Below, piece after piece: positions 34,155 to 34,450 of a DNA stretch of 34,450 nt; position 1 is the stretch's first letter; every line of letters starts with the position of its first letter. Below the pieces are notes generated by a model. The model was not told the DNA's origin, made no database searches, and saw nothing but the letters and a program-made list of their open reading frames with translations. Location: positions 1 to 34,450 of the forward strand of contig DAIDMK010000031.1 in the NCBI GenBank assembly GCA_027449025.1, read 5' to 3'. The translations under genes and the position numbers were made by a program. This DNA comes from Lutibacter sp. Lineage in GTDB: Bacteria > Bacteroidota > Bacteroidia > Flavobacteriales > Flavobacteriaceae.

Positions 34155-34449
34155 TTACTAAATCGTTTAAAAGTTCGAATTTATTGGTTTGAACCTGGTT
34201 CACAAAAACACCCTCTTTAAAAGTTGCAAAGGTAGGCAGATTGTCAACTTTTGCCATTTTTCGTGATTCGGGAAACTTTTCCGCATCCACAATTACAAAA
34301 GCAATATTTTCATTTTCTGTAGCCAATTTTTTAAATTTCGGCTTCATTATTCGGCAATTTCCACACCAAGTTGCCGCAAACTGAACCACTACGGTTTTGT
34401 TTTCACTAACGATTTGAGGTAAATTATCTGCTGTTATTTCTTGAAACAT
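34135..34449 (-). CDS. thioredoxin family protein
   Basis: A 104-aa thioredoxin-fold protein with the active-site WCGNC (C29, C32) in VVQFAATWCGNCRIMKPKF and the cis-proline loop NLPTFATF. The CGNC active site differs from the CGPC of classical thioredoxin, pointing to a specialised disulfide reductase or a peroxiredoxin partner in the cytosol (no signal peptide). It starts at the ATG one base from the window edge, so its promoter and upstream neighbour are not visible. It overlaps the DUF6952 gene by 20 nt. Confidence 0.92.
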   Translation of the reverse strand: MFQEITADNLPQIVSENKTVVVQFAATWCGNCRIMKPKFKKLATENENIAFVIVDAEKFPESRKMAKVDNLPTFATFKEGVFVNQVQTNKFELLNDLVNEVTNN

Positions 34450-34450
34450 A

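Overview
The window reads as chromosomal DNA from a low-GC member of the Bacteroidota, almost certainly a Flavobacteriaceae-type bacterium. The evidence is AT-rich intergenic DNA, repeated promoter boxes of the Bacteroidota type TAnnTTTG, almost no Shine-Dalgarno sequences, and families typical of Flavobacteriia (DUF6095, DUF4834, DUF6952, propeller-type LytS sensor kinases, monomeric isocitrate dehydrogenase). I do not name a genus. No phage, integrase, transposase gene, CRISPR array, tRNA or rRNA was seen.

Layout. 1-4.0 kb: ribD (-) diverges from a GNAT-prmC pair; a repeat-filled 365-bp gap follows, then trmD and rplS with a strong terminator. 4.0-4.7 kb: about 770 bp without a protein gene, holding a promoter-like box and a strong terminator (a candidate non-coding RNA) and then the icd promoter and leader. 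4.7-9.2 kb: icd, then the overlapping set murQ-DUF6095-ATP-grasp ligase. 9.2-16 kb (-): a DinB-like protein, a LysE-type exporter and a compact surface-polysaccharide operon (methyltransferase, two GT4 glycosyltransferases, wecB, flippase). 16.3-20 kb (+): a propeller/LytS sensor kinase with its LytTR response regulator. 20-22.7 kb (-): DUF4834-YfhO. 22.8-28.2 kb (+): a beta-barrel protein, a GNAT protein, rsmE, DUF4159, a BASS symporter and an acyltransferase. 28.2-34.45 kb (-): a large secreted NagZ-like GH3/serine-hydrolase fusion, a DnaQ-type exonuclease with a small partner, PPK2, and thioredoxin-DUF6952.

How the genes fit together. MurQ and the GH3/serine-hydrolase fusion can be read as two ends of one muropeptide-recycling route: removal of GlcNAc and probably of the peptide outside the cytoplasm, then cleavage of the lactyl ether of MurNAc-6-P inside. 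The glycosyltransferase/WecB/flippase operon makes and exports a surface glycan; YfhO may add sugars to a lipid-linked or surface polymer. RibD, PrmC, TrmD, L19, RsmE and Icd are housekeeping.

The most interesting non-coding find is a 244-bp miniature transposable element at 31208-31451. It has imperfect terminal inverted repeats, nested hairpins and a perfect 9-bp target duplication (TTAAGAAAT), and lies directly upstream of the -7 box of the GH3 fusion gene. Others are the orphan transcription unit before icd, an orphan terminator hairpin upstream of the polysaccharide operon, and several genes whose promoter box ends only 4-7 nt before the start codon, implying leaderless mRNAs.
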